NCBI RefSeq assembly: GCF_016908275.1
Contig: NZ_JAFBDN010000003.1
Location: forward strand, 1 to 64,000
Length of the DNA: 64,000 bases
Direction: 5' to 3'
Source: Periweissella beninensis
GTDB taxonomy: Bacteria; Bacillota; Bacilli; Lactobacillales; Lactobacillaceae
Shown: in pieces, positions 1-9,229 of the stretch
How positions within the stretch are numbered: position 1 is the stretch's first letter
How the letters are laid out: the number at the start of each line of letters is the position of its first letter
Notes under the pieces: generated by a model
Seen by the model: the letters and a program-made list of their open reading frames with translations, nothing else
Database searches by the model: none
Told to the model about the DNA's origin: nothing
Program-made: the position numbers and the translations under genes

Positions 1-84
1 AGCTACGGAAGTATATGAATAAGATTGACGATCAGCAAGGAACATGTAAATATTTTTTGCTAAGAGTGACATTGATTTATAAGG

Positions 85-117
85 TTGGTCAGTCCTGCAA
101 GACTGGTCATTTTTTTG
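85..117 (+). terminator. Rho-independent terminator of an upstream gene
   Basis: An 8-bp stem (87-94 with 101-108, two G-U pairs) is closed by a six-base loop and followed by a run of T at 110-116. It probably ends a gene lying before the window. Nothing coding is visible between 1 and 84. Confidence 0.7.
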
Positions 118-151
118 GCTCTTTGTCAAATGGTGCTGATAGACTAAATAA

Positions 152-204
152 TTAAAACAAAAAGCAAGTAATTCGAAATTTGAATTGCTTGCTTTTTGTT
201 TTAA
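152..204. terminator. Bidirectional terminator downstream of citI/citR
   Basis: A 17-bp perfect inverted repeat (152-168 with 188-204) has A-rich and T-rich ends, so it can work in both directions. It sits about 90 bases beyond the stop of the minus-strand regulator and can also stop transcription entering from the left. Confidence 0.85.
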
Positions 205-296
205 TAACCATATTAAATATAGTAGACATATTAAAAACATTAATAATGAGAACAGTGGTGCTATTGTTATTAGGATTAAAATTATGCAAAATTTAG

Positions 297-1247
297 CTAA
301 TCAGCGATAGCCATTTCAGTTAAAATTCTATGGGCTAATGACTCATTGGTAACAAAATCGGTTAGCATATTTCCACGTAAAGCACCTAAAGCAGCACGAG
401 TTTTAAATTTACTTTTCAAAACACAAAAACGGCGCGGAGTAGCTAATACAGTTGGTAAATCAATGCCAAAAATTTTATCATCATTAACATTTAAAAAATT
501 ACCATAGATATCATATGGACGACCATATAACATGCCAGCGATTTGATCTAAGGAAATATTGGGAAAGATTTTATTAATATTTTGCCGCCAAGCTGGAATG
601 GAGTTAACCGAAGAAAGTGTGCCAAAACCAGCAAAAATTAAATCCATTCGGGACGCTGCGGCAAAAGCAGGTTGCGATGATATTTCACGTACTAAACCAA
701 TTCTAGTACGATCATCCGTAATATATAGAGGACCAACCATGGTAATATACTCGGCAGAAAATTTGGAAGCAACACGTTCAACCATACGCATTGAGCCCGC
801 AGCTGAGTTATATTTCATATTTTCACCCATAAATTGGGTGAATTTGACATCTTCTAAAATAGAAGTTTCAAAATGACTAGTTATATTATAAATTGTTTCC
901 CCCCAAGTTGTACCGACAATATGGCTTTGTGCAATTAGTAATTCAATTTGTTTTGCTGCATATTTAATTATATTTTCTTCATTATCATTGGGATTAACAG
1001 TATCTTTAATAATATAACAATTTTTAATATTAAATTTTTTTTCAAAATGTTGCTCTAATTCAAGATTCCGAGCTGTTGGGGAAGCAATGTTAATAGTAAC
1101 GATTCCTTCAAGTTTAGCATCGTCCAAATATTTATTAATTAGGTATCGACTTAAATGATATTTTTCAGTTAAGTCAGCTAATGATAAATTAGAGAGATAG
1201 TAATCCTGGGCAAGATTGGCAAGCATTTCACGTTGAGCAATATTCAT
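297..1247 (-). CDS. citI: SorC/DeoR-family citrate operon regulator (CitI/CitR type)
   Basis: This 316-residue protein has an N-terminal helix-turn-helix (residues about 20-50) followed by a sugar-binding-like domain of the SorC family (about 60-315), with the family segment GTTWGETIYNI near residue 112 and a conserved AGMLYGRPYD stretch. It lies divergent to the malic enzyme and citrate lyase genes. In Weissella and Leuconostoc the homologue CitI binds citrate and activates the cit genes; that role is inferred here from position and family. A GAAGG ribosome site precedes the ATG. A minus-strand promoter with an extended TGT-TATAAT -10 box lies at about 1276-1284. The symbols citI and citR are both used for such genes. 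Confidence 0.85.
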   Translation of the reverse strand: MNIAQREMLANLAQDYYLSNLSLADLTEKYHLSRYLINKYLDDAKLEGIVTINIASPTARNLELEQHFEKKFNIKNCYIIKDTVNPNDNEENIIKYAAKQIELLIAQSHIVGTTWGETIYNITSHFETSILEDVKFTQFMGENMKYNSAAGSMRMVERVASKFSAEYITMVGPLYITDDRTRIGLVREISSQPAFAAASRMDLIFAGFGTLSSVNSIPAWRQNINKIFPNISLDQIAGMLYGRPYDIYGNFLNVNDDKIFGIDLPTVLATPRRFCVLKSKFKTRAALGALRGNMLTDFVTNESLAHRILTEMAIAD

Positions 1248-1275
1248 ATAAGTAACCTTCGTATCTTTTTTTATT

Positions 1276-1284
1276 ATTATAACA
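1276..1284 (-). promoter_or_regulatory. Putative -10 region of the citI promoter
   Basis: On the minus strand the sequence reads TGTTATAAT, an extended -10 box, about 30 bases before the regulator start codon. No convincing -35 box is visible in the AT-rich upstream DNA. Confidence 0.5.
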
Positions 1285-1303
1285 TTTAATTAAAAAATTT
1301 AAA

Positions 1304-1336
1304 TTTAAATAATTAAACTGCTTTTAATTATTTAAA
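1304..1336. promoter_or_regulatory. Perfect 14-bp inverted repeat, candidate CitI operator
   Basis: Arms 1304-1317 (TTTAAATAATTAAA) and 1323-1336 (TTTAATTATTTAAA) are exact reverse complements around a 5-base CTGCT centre. It lies between the divergent regulator and the citrate operon, upstream of the operon promoter. A shorter dyad, TAAACA-N5-TGTTTA at 1371-1387, overlaps the -35 box. Long AT-rich operators are known for CitI in related bacteria; binding here is inferred. Confidence 0.6.
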
Positions 1337-1383
1337 ATTTTAAAAAATAACGCTATATATTTTAAAAAATTAAACATTTTTTG

Positions 1384-1412
1384 TTTACATTAGTATTATT
1401 GAGCGTTATTAT
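1384..1412 (+). promoter_or_regulatory. Promoter of the mae-cit operon
   Basis: A -35 box TTTACA (1384-1389) is separated by 17 bases from a -10 box TATTAT (1407-1412). The predicted transcript would start near 1419, which makes the TTG at 1417 impossible as a translation start and supports the ATG at 1477. Confidence 0.75.
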
Positions 1413-1476
1413 TTAGTTGTTAACAATTGAACAAATAAGCAGTACGTACGTGTTCAAAGTTGGAAGGAATGAATAT

Positions 1477-2628
1477 ATGGTTGATATGAATAAAGTTTTA
1501 TCATTACATGAGAAAAATATTGGTGTTTTAAAAATAGATGGCACATTTAATGTTAATAATCGTAATGATTTAGCCGAGGCTTACACCCCTGGAGTAGCTG
1601 ATTTAGCTAAACGAATCGAGAAAAAACCAGAATTAAAAGAGCGTTATACTATTAGTGGAAAATTAGTTGCTATTATCTCAGATGGTTCAGCAGTTTTAGG
1701 GCTAGGGAACGTTGGACCAGCTGCTAGTTTACCAATTATTGAAGGAAAAGCCTTATTGTATAAAAATTTTGCTAATGTTAATGTAATTCCGTTAGCGTTA
1801 GAACAAAGCTCGGTTGACGATATTGTTAAAACAATTAAAACAATTGCACCATCGTTTGCTGGTATTCATTTGGAAGATATCGCTGCACCTAAAGTTTTTG
1901 AAATCGAAGAACGGTTGAGTAAAGAGTTAGTGATACCTGTTTATCATGATGATCAAACAGGCACCGCCATTGTTGTGTTGGCTGGTTTAATTAATGCAGC
2001 CAAGGTTGTAAATAAACCGTTAAAGGATTTGCAAGTAGTTATTAACGGCATTGGTGCTGCTGGGGTAGCAACAGCTAAAATTTTAATCGCAGCTGGGCTT
2101 AAAAATTTAACGTTAGTTGATATTGAAGGCGTCGTAAAATCAGATAACCCAACGTATAATGATTATCAACGAAAATTAGTAGCAAATATACAGCAAGCAA
2201 CGGGTGCAGAGTTGGATGATGTCATTGATAATCAAGATGTTTTTATTGGATTATCAGTCGCTAATGTCTTAAATAAACATCAAGTAGCGCGAATGAGTGC
2301 TAAACCAATTATTTTTGCTCTAGCCAATCCAATTCCTGAAATTAATCCAAAAGAAGCTTTAGAAGTAGGCGCTGGTGTTGTGGCAACGGGTTCATCACAA
2401 TGGCCTAATCAGGTTAATAATATACTAGCATTTCCAGGATTATTTAAAGGATTATTAGCAAGTGGATTAAAGCATGTTGATTTACAGTTACAAATTGAAG
2501 TGGCTAATGCTTTGGCTGACATGGTTGCCAAACCGACTGCTACCAAAATTGTTCCCGGTGTTTTTGATGAAAGTGTAGTAAATAATGTAGCCCAAGCTGT
2601 CCTCAACTATGCAAAAAATAAATTATAA
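1477..2628 (+). CDS. mae: Malic enzyme family oxaloacetate/malate decarboxylase
   Basis: This is a 383-residue cytosolic NAD-type malic enzyme homologue. Visible family motifs are YTPGVAD near residue 36, EGKALLYK, HLEDIAAP, HDDQTGTA, the dinucleotide-binding GIGAAGVATA and the C-terminal QVNNILAFPG. In citrate-fermenting lactic acid bacteria such proteins (CitM/Mae) decarboxylate oxaloacetate made by citrate lyase to pyruvate and CO2; some act on malate. The ATG at 1477 was chosen because GGAAGGA lies 8 bases upstream and the promoter lies before it; the longer frame from TTG at 1417 has no ribosome site. It is the first gene of the operon. Malate versus oxaloacetate specificity cannot be settled by sequence; citM is an alternative symbol. 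Confidence 0.88.
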   Translation: MVDMNKVLSLHEKNIGVLKIDGTFNVNNRNDLAEAYTPGVADLAKRIEKKPELKERYTISGKLVAIISDGSAVLGLGNVGPAASLPIIEGKALLYKNFANVNVIPLALEQSSVDDIVKTIKTIAPSFAGIHLEDIAAPKVFEIEERLSKELVIPVYHDDQTGTAIVVLAGLINAAKVVNKPLKDLQVVINGIGAAGVATAKILIAAGLKNLTLVDIEGVVKSDNPTYNDYQRKLVANIQQATGAELDDVIDNQDVFIGLSVANVLNKHQVARMSAKPIIFALANPIPEINPKEALEVGAGVVATGSSQWPNQVNNILAFPGLFKGLLASGLKHVDLQLQIEVANALADMVAKPTATKIVPGVFDESVVNNVAQAVLNYAKNKL

Positions 2629-2642
2629 TCGGAGTAAGTAAG

Positions 2643-3950
2643 ATGCTTGAAAAAATTAAGAGCTTTAAAATAGGTTTTATTCCATTACCACTATATCTTG
2701 TTTTATTACTAGGCTATATTTTATTAACGGTTACTAAAACAGTGCCGACAAACGATATGCTAGCATCCTTAGGAATCATGACAGTATTTGCTTATTTACT
2801 TGAAGAAATTGGTAAAAGGATTCCAGTTTTAAATTCATTAGGTGGTAAGGTCTTAGTTGTTACTTTCTTACCCGCTTACTTTGTCTATGCGGGATGGTTA
2901 CCAAAATCAACAATCACTTCAGTTTCTAATTTTATGGAAGATAATAACTTTTTAATGTTTTTTATTACATTATTAGTGGTTGGCTCAATTGCTTCAATGA
3001 ATCGAAAAACCTTAATTAAAGCAACTTCACGTATTATCGTGATTTTAATCTTATGTGATGTAATTGGATCATTGGTTGGAACTGGTATCGGTATGGTATT
3101 TGGTTTGTCTGCGTGGAAAGCCTATTTCTTCATTGTTGCGCCCATTATGGCTGGTGGGGTTGGTGAAGGTGCAATGCCATTATCATTAGGTTATGCAGCG
3201 GTTTTAACGGCTACAGGAGCTGGAAATGTTTTTGGTGAAATTTTGCCTGCAGTTATGTTAGGAAGCTTGGTTGCAGTCGTACTGTCTGGTTTGATGAAAA
3301 AGATTGGTGATGTACATCCAGAATTAACAGGTAATGGTAAGTTGATTGATGGAGCGGATGATGAATTGGAAAGTCTTAAAGGAAAATCAAGTGAGGTTAG
3401 TATTGAAAAAACATTAATCGCTGGTATTTTAGCAATTACTTTATACTTTTTAGCAGTTTGGTTAAATTTTGTTATTCAAAAATATGTTGGAGTGGCAGTA
3501 CCAGCACCGATTATCTTATTAATTGTACTAATGGCAGCCAAAATGTTAGGGTACATTCCTAACAACATCGAGCAAGGTGGTAATTCATTATATGGTTTTA
3601 CTGTAAAGGGCATTACGCCACCATTATTGTTTGGAGTAGGGGTAGCATCAACAGATTGGAATAAATTAATTCAAGTATTTAAAAGTCCCGCATCCATGAT
3701 AGCAATCGCTGCAACTGTTATTGCAATTGTTATTACTGCTTTCATTGCCGCCAAATTATTAGGTTTGTATCCAGTTGATACAGCAATTGCAGTATCTTGC
3801 TGTTCAGGACAAGGTGGGACTGGGGCATTAGCAATTTTAGCTGCGGGTGATAGAATGGAGTTAATGCCTTTTGCACAAGTAGCTGTACGCCTAGGTGGTG
3901 CCATGACAGTCACGTTTGCAATTTTCTTAATGGGTATTTTAGTCCATTAA
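2643..3950 (+). CDS. maeP: 2-hydroxycarboxylate transporter (citrate/malate carrier)
   Basis: This 435-residue membrane protein belongs to the 2HCT family (CitS, CitP, MleP, MaeP). It has about eleven hydrophobic segments and the two glycine-rich re-entrant motifs of the family: GGVGEGAMPLSLGYA in the first half and SGQGGTGALAILAAG in the second, followed by a conserved arginine in AVRLGGAMTV near the C-terminus. Family members import citrate or malate either with a cation or in exchange for lactate, which produces a membrane potential. It starts 14 bases after mae with a GGAGTAAG ribosome site. Clustering with citrate lyase favours citrate transport; in Oenococcus the equivalent gene is called maeP, and malate cannot be excluded. 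Confidence 0.88.
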   Translation: MLEKIKSFKIGFIPLPLYLVLLLGYILLTVTKTVPTNDMLASLGIMTVFAYLLEEIGKRIPVLNSLGGKVLVVTFLPAYFVYAGWLPKSTITSVSNFMEDNNFLMFFITLLVVGSIASMNRKTLIKATSRIIVILILCDVIGSLVGTGIGMVFGLSAWKAYFFIVAPIMAGGVGEGAMPLSLGYAAVLTATGAGNVFGEILPAVMLGSLVAVVLSGLMKKIGDVHPELTGNGKLIDGADDELESLKGKSSEVSIEKTLIAGILAITLYFLAVWLNFVIQKYVGVAVPAPIILLIVLMAAKMLGYIPNNIEQGGNSLYGFTVKGITPPLLFGVGVASTDWNKLIQVFKSPASMIAIAATVIAIVITAFIAAKLLGLYPVDTAIAVSCCSGQGGTGALAILAAGDRMELMPFAQVAVRLGGAMTVTFAIFLMGILVH

Positions 3951-3976
3951 AAAAACTATCTGAGAAGAGGTATGCT

Positions 3977-5032
3977 GTGCCAGAAATAGAGAGTTTGGAT
4001 CTTAATAAACAATCAGTTAAAATAAAATGGCAAAATTTTTTGAAAAAGCGTGGTATTAGTAATTTTGCGGATAATGAAATAACAAACATTGATACAACAA
4101 TTGGGTTATTTGAAGCAAATTCTTTAATTGCGACTGGCTCAATTGCTGGTAATGTAATAAAGTATGTTGCTGTTGAGAATGAAACTAATGAAAGTAAAGG
4201 AGCTCTTTTTAATAAAATTGTTTCAGCATTAGTTAGCTGTTTAGCTAATCAAGGGATCTTTCACATATTTGTATTTACTAAACCGGAGTATAGCAAAACT
4301 TTCGAACATGTAGGCTTTTCGTTGCTAGCTACATCAGAAAAAGGGGTAATTTTAGAAAAGGGGATGCCAGATATAAATAGCTATTTAATGGCTATAAATG
4401 CTTCAAGCAAATTGGAAAATAAAAAAATCGCAAGTATTGTGATGAATGCTAATCCGTTTACTAAAGGGCATCGTTTTTTAGTTGAGCAAGCAGCATTGGA
4501 AAATGATTTAGTATATGTTTTTGTAGTTGAACAAGATGTATCATTATTTACGACAAATGAAAGAGTTAAATTAGTAAAGCAAGGTGTTAGTGATTTAACA
4601 AATGTTAAGGTTGTGTTAGGTGGTCCATATATGGTGAGTTTTGTTACTTTTCCAGCTTATTTTATTAATAGTCCTATTGATATAATTGATTATCAAACAA
4701 CCTTAGATGCACAAATCTTTAAAAACTGGGTGGTTCCACAACTTAAAATTACCAGTCGTTATCTTGGCTGTGAACCATTTTCGAAAACTACGAAGCGCTA
4801 TAATGAAATATTACAACAACAATTAAGTGATGTGATTAGTATTAAAATTATTGAACGAAAAATGATTGACGCGCAAATTATTTCAGCAACTAAAATAAGA
4901 CTAGCTATTAAAGAGACGGATTTATTGTTAATTAAAGAGTTGGTACCATTAACGACTTTTAAATTTATAAAAAATAACCTTAATATATTACAGGAACGTA
5001 TTCAGAAAGGACAAAAAATTAATGGAAATTAA
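3977..5032 (+). CDS. citC: [Citrate (pro-3S)-lyase] ligase CitC
   Basis: CitC acetylates the thiol of the citrate lyase prosthetic group with ATP and acetate, which activates the lyase. The 351-residue protein has a GNAT-like N-terminal half and a nucleotidyltransferase half with MNANPFTKGHR, whose KGHR signature is at residues 163-166. The start is GTG at 3977 behind GAAGAGG; an ATG six bases earlier is in another frame and closes at once. The end overlaps citD by 11 bases, so the two are likely translationally coupled. Length is normal for the family. Confidence 0.93.
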   Translation: MPEIESLDLNKQSVKIKWQNFLKKRGISNFADNEITNIDTTIGLFEANSLIATGSIAGNVIKYVAVENETNESKGALFNKIVSALVSCLANQGIFHIFVFTKPEYSKTFEHVGFSLLATSEKGVILEKGMPDINSYLMAINASSKLENKKIASIVMNANPFTKGHRFLVEQAALENDLVYVFVVEQDVSLFTTNERVKLVKQGVSDLTNVKVVLGGPYMVSFVTFPAYFINSPIDIIDYQTTLDAQIFKNWVVPQLKITSRYLGCEPFSKTTKRYNEILQQQLSDVISIKIIERKMIDAQIISATKIRLAIKETDLLLIKELVPLTTFKFIKNNLNILQERIQKGQKINGN

Positions 5033-5315
5033 AAAAAGTGCATTAGCAGGAACACTAGAATCATCTGATGTTCAAATTTTACTAAGTCCAGCGACTGATG
5101 GAATTACAATTGATTTACAATCGGATGTAAAGAAGCAATTTGGTGATCAAATTGAGGAAACAATTAAAAAAGTTTTGCTGAGTTATAAAATTGAAAATGT
5201 GCACGTTAAAGTCGTTGATAAAGGTGCTTTGGATATGGTTATTAAAGCCAGGACAATTACTGCCGTTCAACGAGCATTAGACATCGTTGATGAACCACAA
5301 TGGGAGGTACTTTAA
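5022..5315 (+). CDS. citD: Citrate lyase acyl carrier protein (gamma subunit)
   Basis: This 97-residue protein carries the phosphoribosyl-dephospho-CoA arm of citrate lyase. The attachment region near the N-terminus is recognisable as SALAGTLESSD, with Ser14 as the expected attachment site. The gene overlaps the end of citC by 11 bases and its stop codon overlaps the citE start (TAATG). Confidence 0.93.
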   Translation: MEIKKSALAGTLESSDVQILLSPATDGITIDLQSDVKKQFGDQIEETIKKVLLSYKIENVHVKVVDKGALDMVIKARTITAVQRALDIVDEPQWEVL

Positions 5316-6229
5316 TGAATCAGCAAAATGAGCGATTACGTCGAACAATGATGTTTGTTCCAGGAAACAATCCAGCCATGGTAAAGGATGCCGGTATATT
5401 TGGCGCAGATTCAATTATGTTTGATCTAGAAGATGCCGTTGCGATGACTGAAAAAGATGCGGCGCGTTATTTAGTTTTTGAGGCCTTACAAACGATTGAT
5501 TATGGTAATGCTGAATTAGTAGTAAGAATTAATGGCTTAGACACACCATATTATGAAAATGATATTAAAGCAATGGTCAAAGCGGGAATTGATGTTATTC
5601 GCTTACCAAAAGTTGAATCAGCAGAAATGATGCACACCCTGGAAAAATTAGTTGCTGACGCAGAAAAAAATTTTGACCGTGAAGTTGGTACCACAAAATT
5701 AATGGCCGCTATTGAATCTGCTAAGGGAGTAGTGCATGCAAATGAGATTGCAGCGGCATCAAAACGAATGATTGGGATTGCTTTATCAGCTGAAGATTAT
5801 ACAACAGATATGAAAACGCATCGTTATCCAGATGGGCAGGAGTTATTATATGCTCGGAATGTTATTTTACATGCAGCGCGTGCAGCGGGGATTGCTGCTT
5901 TTGACACGGTCTTTACTAATATGGATGATGAAGCTGGTTTTTATCGAGAAACCGAATTAATTCATCAACTAGGTTTTGATGGAAAATCATTAGTTAATCC
6001 ACGTCAAATTGCAATGGTGAATAAAGTTTATCAACCCACAAAACAAGAAATTGAAAAAGCACAAAATGTGATTGCAGCCATTGAAGAAGCGCGTTTAAAA
6101 GGTTCAGGAGTTATTTCAATGAATGGACAAATGGTTGATCGGCCCGTAGTATTACGAGCGCAAAGAGTTATGAATTTAGCTAATGCTGCTAATTTAGTTG
6201 ATGCGGAGGGAAATTACATTGAAAAATAA
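5315..6229 (+). CDS. citE: Citrate lyase beta subunit (citryl-ACP lyase)
   Basis: CitE cleaves citryl-ACP to oxaloacetate and acetyl-ACP. The 304-residue protein is a HpcH/HpaI-type TIM barrel with the family N-terminus [15 protein letters not shown], then [11 protein letters not shown] with metal-binding acidic residues, and later [10 protein letters not shown] and [11 protein letters not shown]. The ATG at 5315 follows GGGAGG and overlaps the citD stop by one base; the in-frame TTG 15 bases earlier lacks support. Its end overlaps citF by 11 bases. Confidence 0.95.
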   Translation: MNQQNERLRRTMMFVPGNNPAMVKDAGIFGADSIMFDLEDAVAMTEKDAARYLVFEALQTIDYGNAELVVRINGLDTPYYENDIKAMVKAGIDVIRLPKVESAEMMHTLEKLVADAEKNFDREVGTTKLMAAIESAKGVVHANEIAAASKRMIGIALSAEDYTTDMKTHRYPDGQELLYARNVILHAARAAGIAAFDTVFTNMDDEAGFYRETELIHQLGFDGKSLVNPRQIAMVNKVYQPTKQEIEKAQNVIAAIEEARLKGSGVISMNGQMVDRPVVLRAQRVMNLANAANLVDAEGNYIEK

Positions 6230-7757
6230 AATTAATCGCAATATACCAGACGAGATAATGCGTGAACAAGGTTATACGGGATTTGATAGTGTTGAATTTG
6301 GTAATCCGGATATTCAAAGAGTAGCGCCAAAAGTAACCGCAACAACTGGTAATAGTAAAGTAGTAGCATCATTGGCCGAAGTGATTGAAAAGACTTTGCA
6401 TAATGGTATGACAATTTCATTCCATCATCATTTCCGAGAAGGTGATTATGTTTTCAATCAAGTAATGCGGCTTATTATTGATAATGGTTATCAAAATTTA
6501 ACGTTAGCTCCGTCATCACTTACAAATGTCATGAACGACATTGTGGTTGAGGCAATTGACAAAGGCGTCGTAACTAATATTACATCTTCAGGAATGCGAG
6601 GCAGTTTGGGGGATGCAGTATCGCATGGTGCGCTAGCTAATCCAGTGATTTTCAGATCACATGGTAATCGAGCACGGGCAATCGAAACAGGTGCCATAAA
6701 AATAGACGTAGCTTTTTTGGGAGTCCCTAATGCTGATGAAATGGGTAACGCAAATGGTATGGATGGTAAGGCTGCATTTGGCTCACTAGGCTATGCATTA
6801 ATGGATGCACAATATGCTGATAAAGTTGTTTTAATAACGGATAGCATAAAACCATATCCTAATACACCGGCATCAATTAAACAAACACAAGTAGATTATG
6901 TTGTTGAAATTGATGCAGTGGGTAATCCTGATAAAATTGGTTCAGGGGCTACACGGTTTACTAAGGATCCAAAGGAATTAAAAATTGCTAAAACAGTCAA
7001 TGACGTAATTATTAATTCACCATACTTTAAAGATGGGTTTTCATTTCAAACGGGTTCTGGTGGGGCAGCGCTAGCAGTAACACGGTTCTTACGACAAGCA
7101 ATGCTTGATAAGCATATTAAAGCTAGTTTTGCCTTAGGTGGCATTACTAAACCAACGATTGATCTGTTAGAAGAAGGCTTAGTTGCTAAAGTGATGGATG
7201 TCCAAGACTTTGATAAAGGGGCCGCGGAATCAATGCATTTAAATAAGAATCAACAGGAAATTGATGCTTCATGGTATGCTGATCCAGCTAATAAAGGTGC
7301 AATGGTTGATAAACTAGATGTGGCCATTTTGTCAGCTTTGGAATTAGATACTAAATTTAACGTTAATGTAATGTCTGGTTCGGATGGCGTTATTCGCGGA
7401 GCAATTGGGGGACACCAAGATGCGGCTACTGCTAAATTGACAATTATTTCAGCGCCCCTTGTACGTGGGCGAATTGCAACAATTGTTAATGATGTGACAA
7501 CTGTTGTGACACCAGGTGATTCAGTTGATGTGGTCGTTACTGAAGTTGGTATTGCGATTAATCCAAAACGGCAAGATTTGATGACAGCATTACGTGATTT
7601 ACCAGGGGTACCAGTATATACAATTGAAGAGCTTCAACAAATGGCAGTTCAAAAGGTTGGAACAGCTAAACCTTTAGAATTTACTGACAAAGTGGTGGCT
7701 TTAATTGAATATCGGGATGGATCATTAATTGATGTGATTCATGAAGTGAAAGATTAA
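6219..7757 (+). CDS. citF: Citrate lyase alpha subunit (citrate:acetyl-ACP transferase)
   Basis: CitF exchanges acetyl for citryl on the acyl carrier protein, the first half of the citrate lyase reaction. The 512-residue protein shows the family segments [47 protein letters not shown] and [17 protein letters not shown] start at 6219 is chosen because GGAGGG lies 7-8 bases upstream inside the end of citE; an ATG at 6201 would put that site inside the gene. The overlap with citE is 11 bases. A hairpin follows the stop and may lower expression of the downstream maturation genes. Confidence 0.94.
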   Translation: MKNKINRNIPDEIMREQGYTGFDSVEFGNPDIQRVAPKVTATTGNSKVVASLAEVIEKTLHNGMTISFHHHFREGDYVFNQVMRLIIDNGYQNLTLAPSSLTNVMNDIVVEAIDKGVVTNITSSGMRGSLGDAVSHGALANPVIFRSHGNRARAIETGAIKIDVAFLGVPNADEMGNANGMDGKAAFGSLGYALMDAQYADKVVLITDSIKPYPNTPASIKQTQVDYVVEIDAVGNPDKIGSGATRFTKDPKELKIAKTVNDVIINSPYFKDGFSFQTGSGGAALAVTRFLRQAMLDKHIKASFALGGITKPTIDLLEEGLVAKVMDVQDFDKGAAESMHLNKNQQEIDASWYADPANKGAMVDKLDVAILSALELDTKFNVNVMSGSDGVIRGAIGGHQDAATAKLTIISAPLVRGRIATIVNDVTTVVTPGDSVDVVVTEVGIAINPKRQDLMTALRDLPGVPVYTIEELQQMAVQKVGTAKPLEFTDKVVALIEYRDGSLIDVIHEVKD

Positions 7758-7771
7758 CACATAGTAATTTA

Positions 7772-7810
7772 AAAAATCTCACAAAATAAATTTTTGCTTG
7801 AGATTTTTAG
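7772..7810 (+). terminator. Weak terminator or processing hairpin between citF and citX
   Basis: A 10-bp stem, AAAAATCTCA (7772-7781) with TGAGATTTTT (7799-7808), lies in the only sizeable gap of the operon. The T tract is short and inside the stem, so partial read-through is likely. It would give more lyase subunits than maturation enzymes. Confidence 0.55.
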
Positions 7811-7836
7811 TACATATAAGTAAAGTAGGTTAGTTT

Positions 7837-8400
7837 ATGATTGATATATTTAGCCAAGGGGAACCTCAAACTGTAATAACAGTCTTAGCCAATAAAGATT
7901 GGCGTAAGCAACAACAACAATTTTTGCTCAGGCAAAATCAACATGCAACGTTGCTTAGTTTAAAATTAAATATTCCTGGTTCAATTAAAAATAACGATTA
8001 TTTAAGTAATTTATTCGTGCAAGGATATCAGCAAATAAGCAAACAACTAAAATTGGCAAATTGTATAGTAATCGATAAAGTCCTCCAAATAAAAAGGGCG
8101 ACCGGACCAGAGGCTATTTTAGTTATTGATACTGCTGGTGAGCAATTAAAGAAAATTAGTATTCAATTTGAAGATGAAAGTAAGCTTGGTCGGATTTTTG
8201 ATGTTGATGTAATTACACAAAATAACACGCAATTATCGAGAACTCAGTTAGGGTATTCACCGCGTAGTTGTTATGTATGCGGTGCTAATGCTAAAGTATG
8301 TGCCCGATCGCAGTGTCACTCGATGCAGTTAATAAAAAATTTTTTAAATAAAATCTATAGAGATGAAATAAGTCAAAATGAAATCAAAAATAATTGTTGA
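7837..8400 (+). CDS. citX: Apo-citrate lyase phosphoribosyl-dephospho-CoA transferase CitX
   Basis: CitX transfers the prosthetic group precursor made by CitG to Ser14 of CitD. The 187-residue length is typical. Recognisable segments are LKLNIPGSIKNN near residue 45, GRIFDVDVI near residue 125, and the C-terminal PRSCYVCGANAKVCARSQCHS, a cysteine-rich motif of the family. It overlaps citG by 23 bases, which suggests coupled translation. The RBS is weak (GTAGG about 7 bases before the ATG). Confidence 0.92.
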   Translation: MIDIFSQGEPQTVITVLANKDWRKQQQQFLLRQNQHATLLSLKLNIPGSIKNNDYLSNLFVQGYQQISKQLKLANCIVIDKVLQIKRATGPEAILVIDTAGEQLKKISIQFEDESKLGRIFDVDVITQNNTQLSRTQLGYSPRSCYVCGANAKVCARSQCHSMQLIKNFLNKIYRDEISQNEIKNNC

Positions 8401-9229
8401 ATATGCCCAAAAAGCTCTTTTATATGAAGTATCAGTTAATCCAAAGCCAGGCCTAGTTGATCCAATTAGTAATGGGGCGCATCAAGATATGGATGTATTT
8501 ACCTTCATTAATAGTAGTGTAAGTCTATACAGTTATTTTGAAGCAGCTAGTGATTTAGGATTAACATTTAAAGGTAACGAGAATGATTTACCAAAATTAT
8601 TTCAAACATTACGTAAACAGGGGCAACTTGCTGAAAGTACTATGTTTACAGCGACAAATGGGGTTAATACTCATAAAGGAGCCATTTTTTCGCTAGGAAT
8701 ATTGGTGTGTGCTACAGCATATGTGAGCCAACATGCAAGAACAATCAATATTACTAATATAATAGATGTAGTTAAAAGGATGCTAGCTAATTTAGTGAAT
8801 GATGATTTAGCTAATTTAAAGCCGAATAAGCCATTAACAGCAGGGCAACAACAGTATTTAAAATACGGTAAAACGGGAATTCGTGGTGAAGCCCAAGCTG
8901 GGTTTCCAACCGTCTTACAATTTGGACTACCAATGCTTAGAAAAAGTAGTGGAACGATAAATCAGCGCTTATTAGATACATTGATGAAAATTGCCCAAAA
9001 TACTCAAGATTCTAATTTAATTAAACGAGCACACACCCCCAGTATTACGGTGTGGTTTAGTAGCAAATGTCAACGTTACTTTGAACTAGGTGGCAGTAAA
9101 ACAGCCATGGGGTACCAATATTTGCAATCATTAGATAAAATCTTGATTGCAAAAAATCTTAGCTTAGGAGGATCAGCAGATTTATTAATTTTAACGATAT
9201 ATTTAGGTTTAGTTGAGGACATACTTTAA
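8378..9229 (+). CDS. citG: Triphosphoribosyl-dephospho-CoA synthase CitG
   Basis: CitG condenses ATP and dephospho-CoA to triphosphoribosyl-dephospho-CoA, the precursor of the citrate lyase prosthetic group. The 283-residue protein shows the family signature VNPKPGLVDPISNGAHQDMD near residue 20, TNGVNTHKGAIFSLG near residue 90 and the glycine-rich GKTGIRGEAQAGFP. The start at 8378 lies inside citX; the stop overlaps the next gene by one base (TAATG). CitX and CitG are separate here, not fused as in some lactic acid bacteria. Confidence 0.93.
   Translation: MKSKIIVEYAQKALLYEVSVNPKPGLVDPISNGAHQDMDVFTFINSSVSLYSYFEAASDLGLTFKGNENDLPKLFQTLRKQGQLAESTMFTATNGVNTHKGAIFSLGILVCATAYVSQHARTINITNIIDVVKRMLANLVNDDLANLKPNKPLTAGQQQYLKYGKTGIRGEAQAGFPTVLQFGLPMLRKSSGTINQRLLDTLMKIAQNTQDSNLIKRAHTPSITVWFSSKCQRYFELGGSKTAMGYQYLQSLDKILIAKNLSLGGSADLLILTIYLGLVEDIL

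Noticed and set aside
1417-1476. N-terminal extension of the malic enzyme from a TTG
   Set aside because: The start coincides with the predicted transcription start, with no ribosome site, while ATG 1477 has GGAAGGA at good spacing.
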